From Martelella mediterranea (GTDB taxonomy: Bacteria > Pseudomonadota > Alphaproteobacteria > Rhizobiales > Rhizobiaceae), in contig NZ_JAINWJ010000004.1 in assembly GCF_021021415.1 (NCBI RefSeq), positions 243,953-307,952 of the forward strand: a stretch of DNA of 64,000 nt, in the 5' to 3' direction. The notes below the pieces were generated by a model, which had not been told where the DNA came from, did not search any database, and saw only the letters and a list, made by a program, of their open reading frames with translations. This document shows, in pieces, positions 27,205-36,452 of this stretch. The translations under genes and the position numbers were made by a program. Position 1 is the stretch's first letter, and the number at the start of each line of letters is the position of its first letter.

Positions 27205-28010
27205 CACCTTGCCTCGCGCGGGTCGGTCAGGCGGCCAAGGCCATCGCCCAGAAGGTTGAGGCCGAGGACCGAGAAGGCGATCGCAAGGCCGGGGGCGAGC
27301 ACCAGATGCGGGGCGCTCGCGAGATAGGTCTGGGCATCGGCCAGCATCCGCCCCCAGCTCGGCGTCGGCGGGGCAACGCCGAGGCCGAGGAAGGAAAGCC
27401 CGGCCTCGGTGAGGATCGCAAGCCCGGTCTGGATCGCGACCTGCACGATGATCTGGGCGGCGATATTGGGCAGCACGTGTTCGAGCGTGATCCGCGTTCC
27501 GGTCTTGCCGGCCATGCGGGCGGCGAGGATATAGTCGCGCGCCCAGATCTGCAGCGCCGCGCCCCGGCTGACGCGGGCGAAGACCGGCACCATGAACAGC
27601 GCGATCGCGGTGATGGTGGTCACCGGCCCGCCGCCCAGCACCGCGGCCAGCAACAGGGCAGACAGCACCGGCGGGAAGGCGAAGACGATATCGTTGACGC
27701 GCATGATCGCGGCCTCGACCACCCCCCGACGCGCCGCCGCCATCGCGCCCAGCACGGTGCCGAATGTTCCGCCGATCGCGACCGCGGAGAACGCGATCGA
27801 CAGCGAGGTCCATGCACCGGCCATGATCATCGACAATTCGTCGCGGCCGAACTGGTCGGCGCCGAAAAGCCCGCCGGGACCGGGGCCCTTGAGGCGGGCG
27901 GGAATGTTGATCGCGGCGGGATCCATCGGCGTCCAGAACCGGCTGAGGATCGCCGCAGCGACCAACACGGCGGTGATGACGCCGCCGATGATGAGAGGCA
28001 GGTGTCTCAT
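27204..28010 (-). CDS. Peptide-type ABC transporter permease (DppC-like)
   Basis: 268 aa from an ATG overlapping the DppB-like stop by 4 bp. About six membrane helices; the N-terminal periplasmic loop has FGADQFGRDELSMIMAGA, typical of DppC/OppC. The EAA loop reads ARDYILAARMAGKTGTRI and contacts the ATPases. It partners the permease at 28007-28972. Confidence 0.94.
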   Translation of the reverse strand: MRHLPLIIGGVITAVLVAAAILSRFWTPMDPAAINIPARLKGPGPGGLFGADQFGRDELSMIMAGAWTSLSIAFSAVAIGGTFGTVLGAMAAARRGVVEAAIMRVNDIVFAFPPVLSALLLAAVLGGGPVTTITAIALFMVPVFARVSRGAALQIWARDYILAARMAGKTGTRITLEHVLPNIAAQIIVQVAIQTGLAILTEAGLSFLGLGVAPPTPSWGRMLADAQTYLASAPHLVLAPGLAIAFSVLGLNLLGDGLGRLTDPREAR

Positions 28011-28972
28011 CGCGTGGCCTTCAGGCGCGGATCGATCACCGCGTAAAGCGTGTCGACCGCGAAATTGAGGCCCATGACGATCACGGCGAACAGCAGCGCG
28101 ACATTCTGGATCACGATCAGATCGCGCTGGGCAAGCGCCTGATAGGCGAGCGTGCCGAGGCCGGGCAGGGTGAAGACGTTTTCCACCAGCACGGTGCCGG
28201 CCATCAGCACCGAGATCTGCATGCCGAGCATGGTGACCACCGGGATCAGCGCGTTGGGCACGACGTGACGCCACAGCGCCCGCATCCGGCTTGCGCCCTT
28301 GGCGCGCGCCGTGCGCACGAAATCCTCGCGTGCCACGTCGATGACGGCGGTGCGCGTCACCCGCGTCAGCACCGCGGCCTGGGGGATGGCAAGCGCGATC
28401 GCGGGCAGCGTTAGCGCGGTGATGGCGGGCAGGAAACCAGCCTGCCAGCCCGGAAAACCGCCGGTCGGAAACCAGCCAAGCGTCAGCGCCACGCCGAGGA
28501 TCAGGAGCAGGCCGATCCAGAAGCCGGGTACGGCAATACCGATCTGGGAAAAGAATGTCGCGACGATATCCGCCGGCCCGCCTGGCCGCTGGCCCGCGAA
28601 GACGCCAAGCGGCAGGGCGATCGCCAGCGACAGCGCCACGGCGTAACCGGCCAGCGGCAGGGTGACGGCGAGGCGCTCGCCGATCAGCGCGGCAACCGGC
28701 GTCGAATAGGTATAGGAAAGGCCGAGATCGCCGCGCGCGAGACCCGCCAGCCAGTCGCCGTAGCGCAGGAGGAAGGGCTGGTCGAGGCCGAGCTCGCGGC
28801 GCAGTGCCGCAAGCGTATCGGGGGCCGCCGAGGTGCCGAGCATGATTTCCGCCGGATCGCCCGGAACCGCCGCCATCACCGCGAAAATGATGAAGGAGAC
28901 CGCCAACAGGCTTGCGGCGAGAAAGACAAGATTGCCGGCGATGCGCCGCACCGCCGGACGGGTTTGCAACAC
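28007..28972 (-). CDS. Peptide-type ABC transporter permease (DppB-like)
   Basis: 321 aa; the likely start is a GTG at 28972 behind GGAGCAAGTAG, with a TTG codon next as an alternative. Features of DppB/OppB are DPAEIMLGTSA and LRRELGLDQPF near the N-terminus and the EAA loop REDFVRTARAKGASRMRAL. About six membrane helices. It lies 3 bp after the binding-protein gene. Confidence 0.94.
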   Translation of the reverse strand: MLQTRPAVRRIAGNLVFLAASLLAVSFIIFAVMAAVPGDPAEIMLGTSAAPDTLAALRRELGLDQPFLLRYGDWLAGLARGDLGLSYTYSTPVAALIGERLAVTLPLAGYAVALSLAIALPLGVFAGQRPGGPADIVATFFSQIGIAVPGFWIGLLLILGVALTLGWFPTGGFPGWQAGFLPAITALTLPAIALAIPQAAVLTRVTRTAVIDVAREDFVRTARAKGASRMRALWRHVVPNALIPVVTMLGMQISVLMAGTVLVENVFTLPGLGTLAYQALAQRDLIVIQNVALLFAVIVMGLNFAVDTLYAVIDPRLKATR

Positions 28973-28975
28973 GGT

Positions 28976-30466
28976 CTACTTGCTCCAGTGCACGCCGGTC
29001 ATGTCGTTGGAGGGAACCGGCTCATTGACCCACAGCCCCTCGAGGTCCGCGTTCCAGACGCCGATCTTGGGCCAGGCATAGAGAAACAGCGCCGGCACAT
29101 CCTCGGCAAGGATTTCCTGCGCTTGTCTATAGCCGGCAAGCCGCTCCTCTTCGCTGGTGGCGTCGGCGATCGCCGTCATCGTCGCGTCGAATTCCGGGTT
29201 GTCATAATTGAAATAGTAGGGATCGCGGGCATAGATGCCGATATCGAGCGGCTCGGCATGGCCGATAATCGTCATGTCGTAATTGGTGTCCTTGAACACA
29301 TCCTGCAGCCATTTCGCCGGAAATTCGGAGGATTCGATCGTGGCGGTCACGCCGATCTGGGCGAAATAGGCCTGCATGATCTCCGCCGCCCGTTCGGCAT
29401 AGCCCCGGTTCGGCGCCTTGATGGTGAATTGCAGGCCATCGCCATAGCCGGCCTCGGCCAAAAGCGCCTTCGCCTGTTCCGGATCATAGGGCAGCACGCC
29501 GGTGAGGTCTTCATAACCCGCATCCGACGGCGAGAAATGGCTGCCGATCGGCGTGCCGTAACCGGAATTGGTGGCATCGATGATCGCCTGCCGGTCGATC
29601 GCCATCATCAGCGCCCGGCGGACCCGGCGATCGTCAAAGGGCGGCTTGGCGTTGTTCATGCCGGCGACGACTTCCATGCCGGTGGTGCCGGGCACGACAT
29701 CGAAGGCGTCATTGGTCTCGAAGGTGCTGACGAGTTCGGGGGCCGCGAATTCCGGTATGGCGTCGACCCCGCCGGAGGTGAGGGCCGCGGCCTGTGCCTG
29801 CGCGTCGGAAATGAAGCGGAAGGTCACGGTTTCAAGCACCGGTTTTTCGCCCCAGTAATTCGGGTTCCGGGTGAGGGTGACCTGGTTGCCCTTCTTCCAT
29901 TCGCCGAACTCGAACGGCCCGGTGCCCACCGGAACGGTGGCGTTGGTCGCCTCGCTGTCCGGCTCCACCATCACGGCGGCGGGAAAGCCGAGCCAGTAGA
30001 GCAGGTCGTAGGCGGGACGGGAAAGGGTGAGCACCAGCGTGTGTTCGTCGGGCACTTCGGCGGTTTCGATCGCGCTGTAAAGCGCCTTCTGCGGATTGAC
30101 GCTGTCGTCGGCGATGATGCGGTCGATCGAATATTTCGCGGTTTCGGCGGTGAACGGCTTGCCGTTGTGGAAGGTCACGCCCTCGCGCAGTTTGAACGTG
30201 TAGGTCAGCCCGTCTTCGGAAACCGCCCATTCCTCGGCAAGCTGCGGGGCGATGTCGCCGTTCTCGTCCACCGTTGTCAGCCCCTCGAACAGGTTCTTCC
30301 AGACCACCTGGCCGATCGCGACCGGGGCGGCGGCCGTCGGGTCGAGCCCGGTCGGCTCGATCGCCATGCCGACAATGACGTCGCTGCGCGGGGCGGCAAG
30401 CGCCGGTGCGGCAATGAGGCCGGCGGCCAGCGCGGCTGCGGCGAGGGTTGTGAATGTGCGGGGCAT
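28976..30466 (-). CDS. Peptide-type ABC transporter substrate-binding protein (SBP family 5)
   Basis: 496 aa from the ATG behind TTGGAGGAGCGC. A signal peptide (LAAAALAAGLIAAPALA) is followed by the family-5 solute-binding fold, with the signature segment ITVHLREGVTFHNGKPF-like region seen as TFKLREGVTFHNGKPFTAE. The substrate is probably a peptide, but members of this family also bind opines, nickel or glutathione and the sequence alone does not decide. It is the first gene of the five-gene importer; a long perfect inverted repeat lies ~75 bp upstream of the start. Confidence 0.93.
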   Translation of the reverse strand: MPRTFTTLAAAALAAGLIAAPALAAPRSDVIVGMAIEPTGLDPTAAAPVAIGQVVWKNLFEGLTTVDENGDIAPQLAEEWAVSEDGLTYTFKLREGVTFHNGKPFTAETAKYSIDRIIADDSVNPQKALYSAIETAEVPDEHTLVLTLSRPAYDLLYWLGFPAAVMVEPDSEATNATVPVGTGPFEFGEWKKGNQVTLTRNPNYWGEKPVLETVTFRFISDAQAQAAALTSGGVDAIPEFAAPELVSTFETNDAFDVVPGTTGMEVVAGMNNAKPPFDDRRVRRALMMAIDRQAIIDATNSGYGTPIGSHFSPSDAGYEDLTGVLPYDPEQAKALLAEAGYGDGLQFTIKAPNRGYAERAAEIMQAYFAQIGVTATIESSEFPAKWLQDVFKDTNYDMTIIGHAEPLDIGIYARDPYYFNYDNPEFDATMTAIADATSEEERLAGYRQAQEILAEDVPALFLYAWPKIGVWNADLEGLWVNEPVPSNDMTGVHWSK

Positions 30467-30542
30467 GCGCTCCTCCAAGCGGTGTCAGGTGGGAGCGTCT
30501 ATAGCGGGAAGGCGGGAGATGTGTAAATATTTCAGGGAAATT

Positions 30543-30581
30543 TCGAAATTAGTGTAACGAATTTCGGTACACTAATTTCGA
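30543..30581. promoter_or_regulatory. Long perfect inverted repeat upstream of the ABC importer
   Basis: Arms TCGAAATTAGTGTA (30543-30556) and TACACTAATTTCGA (30568-30581) are exact inverted copies, 14 bp each, around an 11-bp spacer ACGAATTTCGG. It is very AT-rich against its surroundings and lies 77 bp upstream of the binding-protein ATG, in its promoter region. Most likely an operator for a dimeric regulator; a terminator for the upstream regulator gene is less likely because no T-run follows. Confidence 0.6.
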
Positions 30582-30680
30582 CGCCATCTCGCTGTATTGG
30601 TCACTTGCGGGCTGACCACAACGACCGACGCTTTCGGCTGTGGAGTGGGGCAGCGCGCTGACGGACAGGCGCCGGCTGCC

Positions 30681-32075
30681 TCAGCGAAAATCGAAGGCCG
30701 AAAGGCCGGCGACCATTTCGTCGAGGCCGAGCGGTCGCGTCACCGGCGGTTCGGCGCGCGACAGGCAGCCGATCCGCTCGCAGAGCCGGCAGACCGGGCC
30801 AATCGGCGTGGCGGGTTGTTCCGGCCTGGCGTAGACCGTCGCCGCGGCGTGCTCGTAGGACAGACCGAGGAGCAGTGCGGTCAGATGCGGCCGTTCGCCG
30901 GATGCCGGCTCCGGCCCCTCCACCGTGCGCGACAGCGTCAGGAACTCCGCGCCATCCGGCATTGCGGCCCGCTGGACGATCAGCCGACCGGCCCGCGCGA
31001 AGGCGTCATAGACATCGAGCCTCGGACATTCGCCGCGAAAGCCGCCTTCACCGATCCGCCGCAGTATGTTGCCGGCGACATCGATTTCCATGGCGAAGAA
31101 AGGCGGGCCGGCATTGTCCGGCCGTTGCAGGCTGACCAGCCGTGTCGCCGCCTGGGCGAAGGACACGCCGAAGCGACCGGCCAGAAGCGAGATGTCGTAA
31201 CGGTCCCTACGGGCGGCCTCCACGAACGGACCGTAGGGCATCAGCAGCGCATGGGCGGCGTAGCGGGCAAGTTCGAACCGCGCGATCCGCCGCGCCTCGT
31301 CGCCGGAGAGCGCCAGCGCCTCGATTGCTTCGGCAATTTCGTCCCGGAAGGCCAGCAGCGCCGCTTCGATCGCGATCTCGCGCTGGCGGTCATGGGGCGA
31401 GAACCGCGCGGAAATGAACAGCCGCATGGTGTGGCGGTCGAACCGGCGGCCGAGATTGACCATGGCATGCGGCGGCAGCACGCGGACGGCGATGCCGTGC
31501 TGTGCGCGCAGCCAGTCCTTGAGCGCGGCCGACATTTCGTCGCCCGGCGCAAGCTCCGCATGCAGCGCCTCGGCGGCGCGGTCGAGCGCGTCGAAATACC
31601 ATGGCCGCCGCGACAGCGCCTCGCGCACCTCGTCATGCGGCAATCGCCTTCCGGCAAGGTGTGTCTGGCGGCCCTCCTCGGCGAGAAGCGCCGTCAGGTC
31701 GGACAGGCGGGCGGCCTGTTCCTGATAGGCGCGGTAGAGCTTCATCATGCCGATCGCCGCATTGGGTGCTGCCTCGGCGACCTCCACCAGTTCCTGGTCG
31801 CCGGGCAGCTCGCCGGAAAGCAGCGGGTCGGCGAATACCGCCTTGAGCTGGCCGATCGTCCCGCCGGTTTCGCCCTGCAGCGAGGCGATATCGACATCGT
31901 AGACGGCGGCGAGCTTCAGCAGCAATTGCACCGTCAGCGGTCGCTGGTTGCGCTCGATCAGGTTGAGATAGGAGGGCGAGATCGACAGCGCCTCCGCCAT
32001 CGCGGTCTGTGTCAGTTCCATCTGCTTGCGCAGCCTGCGGAGCCTGGGGCCTGCGAATATCTTGCTTTCCGCCAT
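30681..32075 (-). CDS. XRE/IrrE-type transcriptional regulator divergent from aceA
   Basis: 464 aa. An N-terminal XRE helix-turn-helix (residues ~10-65, RLRRLRKQMELTQTAMAEAL and SISPSYLNLIERNQRPL) is followed by an IrrE/ImmA-like region (ARFELARYAAHALLMPYGPF, lacking an obvious HExxH) and a cysteine-bearing C-terminal domain (GPVCRLCERIGCLSR). This is the ScfR/MccR/RamB group, which senses short-chain acyl-CoA metabolism and controls acetate, propionate and glyoxylate-shunt genes. It diverges from isocitrate lyase across 190 bp with TTTACA-type inverted repeats. Control of aceA is the likely role. Confidence 0.88.
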   Translation of the reverse strand: MAESKIFAGPRLRRLRKQMELTQTAMAEALSISPSYLNLIERNQRPLTVQLLLKLAAVYDVDIASLQGETGGTIGQLKAVFADPLLSGELPGDQELVEVAEAAPNAAIGMMKLYRAYQEQAARLSDLTALLAEEGRQTHLAGRRLPHDEVREALSRRPWYFDALDRAAEALHAELAPGDEMSAALKDWLRAQHGIAVRVLPPHAMVNLGRRFDRHTMRLFISARFSPHDRQREIAIEAALLAFRDEIAEAIEALALSGDEARRIARFELARYAAHALLMPYGPFVEAARRDRYDISLLAGRFGVSFAQAATRLVSLQRPDNAGPPFFAMEIDVAGNILRRIGEGGFRGECPRLDVYDAFARAGRLIVQRAAMPDGAEFLTLSRTVEGPEPASGERPHLTALLLGLSYEHAAATVYARPEQPATPIGPVCRLCERIGCLSRAEPPVTRPLGLDEMVAGLSAFDFR

Positions 32076-32085
32076 CGCAAAATCC

Positions 32086-32124
32086 TTTTACAAAATTAAC
32101 AGATTTACAAGAACGTTCTGTAAA
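32086..32124. promoter_or_regulatory. TTTACA operator cluster between the regulator gene and aceA
   Basis: TTTTACAAAA at 32086-32095 is followed by TTTACAAGAACGTTCTGTAAA at 32104-32124, two half-sites TTTACA and TGTAAA joined by GAAC/GTTC arms with one extra base. RamB/PrpR-type regulators bind related TTTGCAAA sites. It lies right next to the regulator ATG, so autoregulation plus aceA control is plausible. Confidence 0.55.
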
Positions 32125-32265
32125 GCAACCGACAGTATAACCCGATTTCGGGCCGATGAAAGCCTGTTTCATTGGATATAACCCCGAATTTTCGTTAAGT
32201 CTGTCACATCGATAAAGATTGTCTCGGGTCGAGACTGAATTGAATATCGAAGTGAGGAGAAAATC

Positions 32266-33552
<1,287 letters not shown>

Positions 33553-33570
33553 GCAAGGGAGGAATGAGCA

Positions 33571-33840
33571 ATGACACCGAAACTCAACGTCAAGGAACGC
33601 GCCGAGGCGCAATCGGGCGAAATGTCCGCCGAGCAGCAGGCCGCAATCCGCATGGTCGCCAATGATCTCCACCGGCTGAACCAGGCGGTGATGCGCGCGG
33701 TCGATGCCGGCGTCTCGGTCGAGATCATCCGCTCGGCCCGCCACCATGGCGGCGGCAAGTGGGGCGACCTGCTGACGCCGATCATCATCGCCGGCGCCGC
33801 AGCCGCACCGGCGCCGGAGGAAAACCTCAGCGCCCATTGA
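33571..33840 (+). CDS. Small conserved protein downstream of aceA (possibly DUF6074-like)
   Basis: 89 aa from an ATG behind AAGGGAGGAATGAGCA. It is soluble and helical, with a Glu/Gln-rich N-terminal half (VKERAEAQSGEMSAEQQAA) and a distinctive VEIIRSARHHGGGKWGDL segment. No catalytic motif recognised. It is 18 bp after aceA and before a terminator, so co-transcribed with isocitrate lyase. I recall similar genes after aceA in rhizobia but cannot confirm the family. Confidence 0.8.
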   Translation: MTPKLNVKERAEAQSGEMSAEQQAAIRMVANDLHRLNQAVMRAVDAGVSVEIIRSARHHGGGKWGDLLTPIIIAGAAAAPAPEENLSAH

Positions 33841-33859
33841 GCAAGCGCATCGCGACAAG

Positions 33860-33885
33860 GCGCGCCCCTTTGACGAGGGGCGCGC
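33860..33885 (+). terminator. Terminator after aceA and its small partner
   Basis: GCGCGCCCCT and AGGGGCGCGC form a 10-bp perfect stem with loop TTGACG, followed by TTAGTTTGTT, 19 bp after the stop at 33840. Confidence 0.8.
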
Positions 33886-33926
33886 TTAGTTTGTTATCAA
33901 AGCTTGCCCAACTCTCCGTCGTCATC

Positions 33927-33993
33927 CTCGGGCTTGACCCCAGGGGCCAGGCAGCGCTTTCCGAGTGGCCCGGATGCTCGGGTCAAGCCCGAG
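33927..33993. repeat. Short palindromic intergenic repeat
   Basis: Arms CTCGGGCTTGACCC (33927-33940) and GGGTCAAGCCCGAG (33980-33993) are exact inverted copies around 39 bp. The CTCGGGCTTGACCC block is of a type common in Rhizobiales intergenic regions. It lies between the aceA terminator and the convergent helicase gene. Confidence 0.7.
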
Positions 33994-34071
33994 CATGATA
34001 CATGAGAAGGGAGGTCGCGATTCTCGCCAACAGCGCGGCGGGTGAGACGATCTTCTTTCCCAAGCCCAAGC

Positions 34072-35430
34072 TTACGCGCTCTGGCGGCGGTCGCCCTGGC
34101 GGTTGCGCGGGCGGCGGTTCTTGGCCGGGCGGTTGCGGTTGGCGCCCTCGCGGGGCGCGCCGTCACGCGGGCCGCCATTGCGGGCTTCGCCCTGGCGCGG
34201 ACCGCCATTGGCGGAAGGGCGGGCCCGGCGGGCGGGTTTTCCGTTTCCGGCGCCGCCGCGACCACGGCCATTGCCGCGCGCCGGGCGCTCGGCCATGGCA
34301 TGGGGTTCGCCACTCGCCACGGTGATCTCGATGCCGGTCAGCTTCTGGATATCGCGCAGCAGCGCCGATTCCTCGGGCGTGCAGAACGCGATCGCCTTGC
34401 CTTCCTTGCCGGCGCGCGCGGTGCGGCCGATACGGTGGACATAGGCGTCGGCCACTTCCGGCAGATCGTAGTTGTAGACATGGGTGACGCCGGGCACATC
34501 GATGCCGCGGGCGGCGACGTCGGTTGCGACCAGGACGTTGATCTCGCCGGTCTTGAACGCCTTGAGCGCGCGTTCGCGTTGACCCTGGCTCTTGTTGCCA
34601 TGGATCGAGGCGGTGGCGAAGCCGCGGCTGTCGAGATGCTTCATCAGCTTCTCGGCGCCGTGCTTGGTGCGCAGGAAAACGATCGCGCGGCCTTCGGGAT
34701 TGTTGGTGAGTTCCTGACGCAGGATCTCGACCTTGTCGTTCTTGCCGGCGACGAAGTGCACGGCCTGCTCGACACGGTCGGCGGTCTTTCCGGGCGGCGT
34801 CACTTCAACGCGTTCCGGGTTGGTCAGGAAGCGCTTGGAAAGCTCGGCGATCGATTTCGGCATGGTGGCCGAAAACAGCATGGTCTGGCGCTCGTCCGGA
34901 ACCAGCGACGAAATCTTCTTCAGGTCGTGAATGAAGCCGAGATCGAGCATCTGGTCGGCCTCGTCCAGCACCAGATAGCGCACGGCGGAAAGGTTGAGCG
35001 CCCTGCGGTCCAGCAGGTCGAGAAGCCGGCCGGGGGTGGCCACGAGAATGTCGGTGCCGCCTGCAAGCTGCTGCTGCTGGCGGTTGATCGATGCGCCGCC
35101 GACCACGATGTTGACCTTGAGCGGCGTCTTGCGGGCGAAGATGCGCAGGTTTTCCGCGATCTGGTTCACCAGTTCGCGCGTCGGGGCGAGGATCAGCGTC
35201 TTGACGGTTTTCGGCGCGGGTTTGCCGCCGTTGGCGAGCAGCATGTCGATGATCGGCAGGCCGAAGGCCGCCGTCTTGCCGGTGCCGGTCTGGGCAAGGC
35301 CCATCACGTCGCGGCCTTCAAGGACCAGCGGTATCGCCTTCGCCTGGATCGGCGTCGGGGTTTCATACCCCTCCGCGGCAACACGGGCGACGAGCTGGGC
35401 GGAAAGTCCAAGTGTATTAAATTCAGTCAA
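34072..35430 (-). CDS. DEAD-box RNA helicase (RhlE-like)
   Basis: 452 aa from a TTG (MTEFNTLGLSAQL) with AAAGG upstream; a TTG six codons earlier is possible. Q motif PTPIQAKAI, Walker A AQTGTGKT, VLDEADQMLD (DEAD), SAT in FSATMPKS, and HRIGRTARAG are all present. The last ~90 residues are a low-complexity Gly/Arg/Asn/Pro tail (GNGRGRGGAGNGK and repeated GGPR), usual for RNA-binding helicases of this clade. Likely works in ribosome assembly or cold adaptation. Single gene with a ~290-bp upstream region. Confidence 0.94.
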   Translation of the reverse strand: MTEFNTLGLSAQLVARVAAEGYETPTPIQAKAIPLVLEGRDVMGLAQTGTGKTAAFGLPIIDMLLANGGKPAPKTVKTLILAPTRELVNQIAENLRIFARKTPLKVNIVVGGASINRQQQQLAGGTDILVATPGRLLDLLDRRALNLSAVRYLVLDEADQMLDLGFIHDLKKISSLVPDERQTMLFSATMPKSIAELSKRFLTNPERVEVTPPGKTADRVEQAVHFVAGKNDKVEILRQELTNNPEGRAIVFLRTKHGAEKLMKHLDSRGFATASIHGNKSQGQRERALKAFKTGEINVLVATDVAARGIDVPGVTHVYNYDLPEVADAYVHRIGRTARAGKEGKAIAFCTPEESALLRDIQKLTGIEITVASGEPHAMAERPARGNGRGRGGAGNGKPARRARPSANGGPRQGEARNGGPRDGAPREGANRNRPAKNRRPRNRQGDRRQSA

Positions 35431-35719
35431 TTCAAAAGCGCCTTTCAAGGCATGCCGAAAGCCCTCCGCGCATTGCGATCAAACGCAAATGCCGGTGGTT
35501 TCGGTTTCAAGCGCCCCGCGTGAAGTGGGAACTTATCGGTGGAAAATGCCTTCCGCGCGCCGACTGGGAGTGCCGGACTTTTCTCATGCGCTTGACCCGG
35601 ACTTGACGCGACCATCTCGGGTCATCTGCGCCAGGCATGCTCACGCGGCATGCGAACAGGTGGAAAGCTGGGCTCTACATGATGCCCGGGCTGGCAAAAG
35701 TCAAGCATGATCCTTGGCA

Positions 35720-36406
35720 TTACCGCCCGGCCGGGCGAAAACCCGCCAGCATTTCGCGCTTTCCGGCAAAGCCGGGGCGGCGTTCGACGGTGAAGCCGGC
35801 CGCCTGAAGGTTGCGGCGCACGAAGCCGGCGGCGGCATAGGTGCCGAACGTGCCGCCGGGCGCGGTATGGTCGAAGACGGCGCGCATCAGGTCTTGCGAC
35901 CACATATCGGGGTTGCGGGAAGGGGCGAAGCCGTCGAGATACCAGGCGTCGAATCGGTCCGGCAGGGCGGTCAACGCCTTCAGGGCGTCGGCGCAGATGA
36001 CGGTGAGGCGGGTCTGTGGGTCTGCGTCAATGGTGATGACGCCTTCGGGGCGCTCCGGCCAATGGGCGGTCAGGGCCACGCGTTCCGCATTGATCTCCGG
36101 CCAGTGCGACAGGGCGCGGTCGATATCGGCCTTTCCCAGCGGAAACAACTCGAACGAGGTGAAGGCAAGATGTCCGTCCGGCCGCCTGAGCGTCTTCCAC
36201 CGCCGGAAGGTCTCGCAGAAATTCAGCCCCGTGCCGAAGCCGAGTTCGCCGATGCGGAAGGCCCCGCCCGCCTGCCAGCGTTCGCCGAGCCGGTTGGCGT
36301 CGATGAACACGTGGCCGCATTCGGCCCGCCCGTCCGCCTTGGAGAAATAGTGGTCCTGAAACGCCTCCGAAAACGGCCGGTCGCCGTCATCCCATGTTAT
36401 CGCCAT
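35720..36406 (-). CDS. mnmD: tRNA (5-methylaminomethyl-2-thiouridine) methyltransferase, stand-alone
   Basis: 228 aa, equal to the methyltransferase half of the fused E. coli MnmC. It methylates nm5U34 to mnm5U34 in tRNA anticodons. The SAM motif RIGELGFGTGLNF and the family signature WYLDGFAPSRNPDMW are present. The oxidase half is absent from this protein, but an FAD-dependent oxidoreductase starts 46 bp away in the opposite direction. Confidence 0.92.
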   Translation of the reverse strand: MAITWDDGDRPFSEAFQDHYFSKADGRAECGHVFIDANRLGERWQAGGAFRIGELGFGTGLNFCETFRRWKTLRRPDGHLAFTSFELFPLGKADIDRALSHWPEINAERVALTAHWPERPEGVITIDADPQTRLTVICADALKALTALPDRFDAWYLDGFAPSRNPDMWSQDLMRAVFDHTAPGGTFGTYAAAGFVRRNLQAAGFTVERRPGFAGKREMLAGFRPAGR

Positions 36407-36452
36407 CTATGAGCCTGTTGCATCCGCCTGCCGTTTGTGGTCCATCGCCGGG

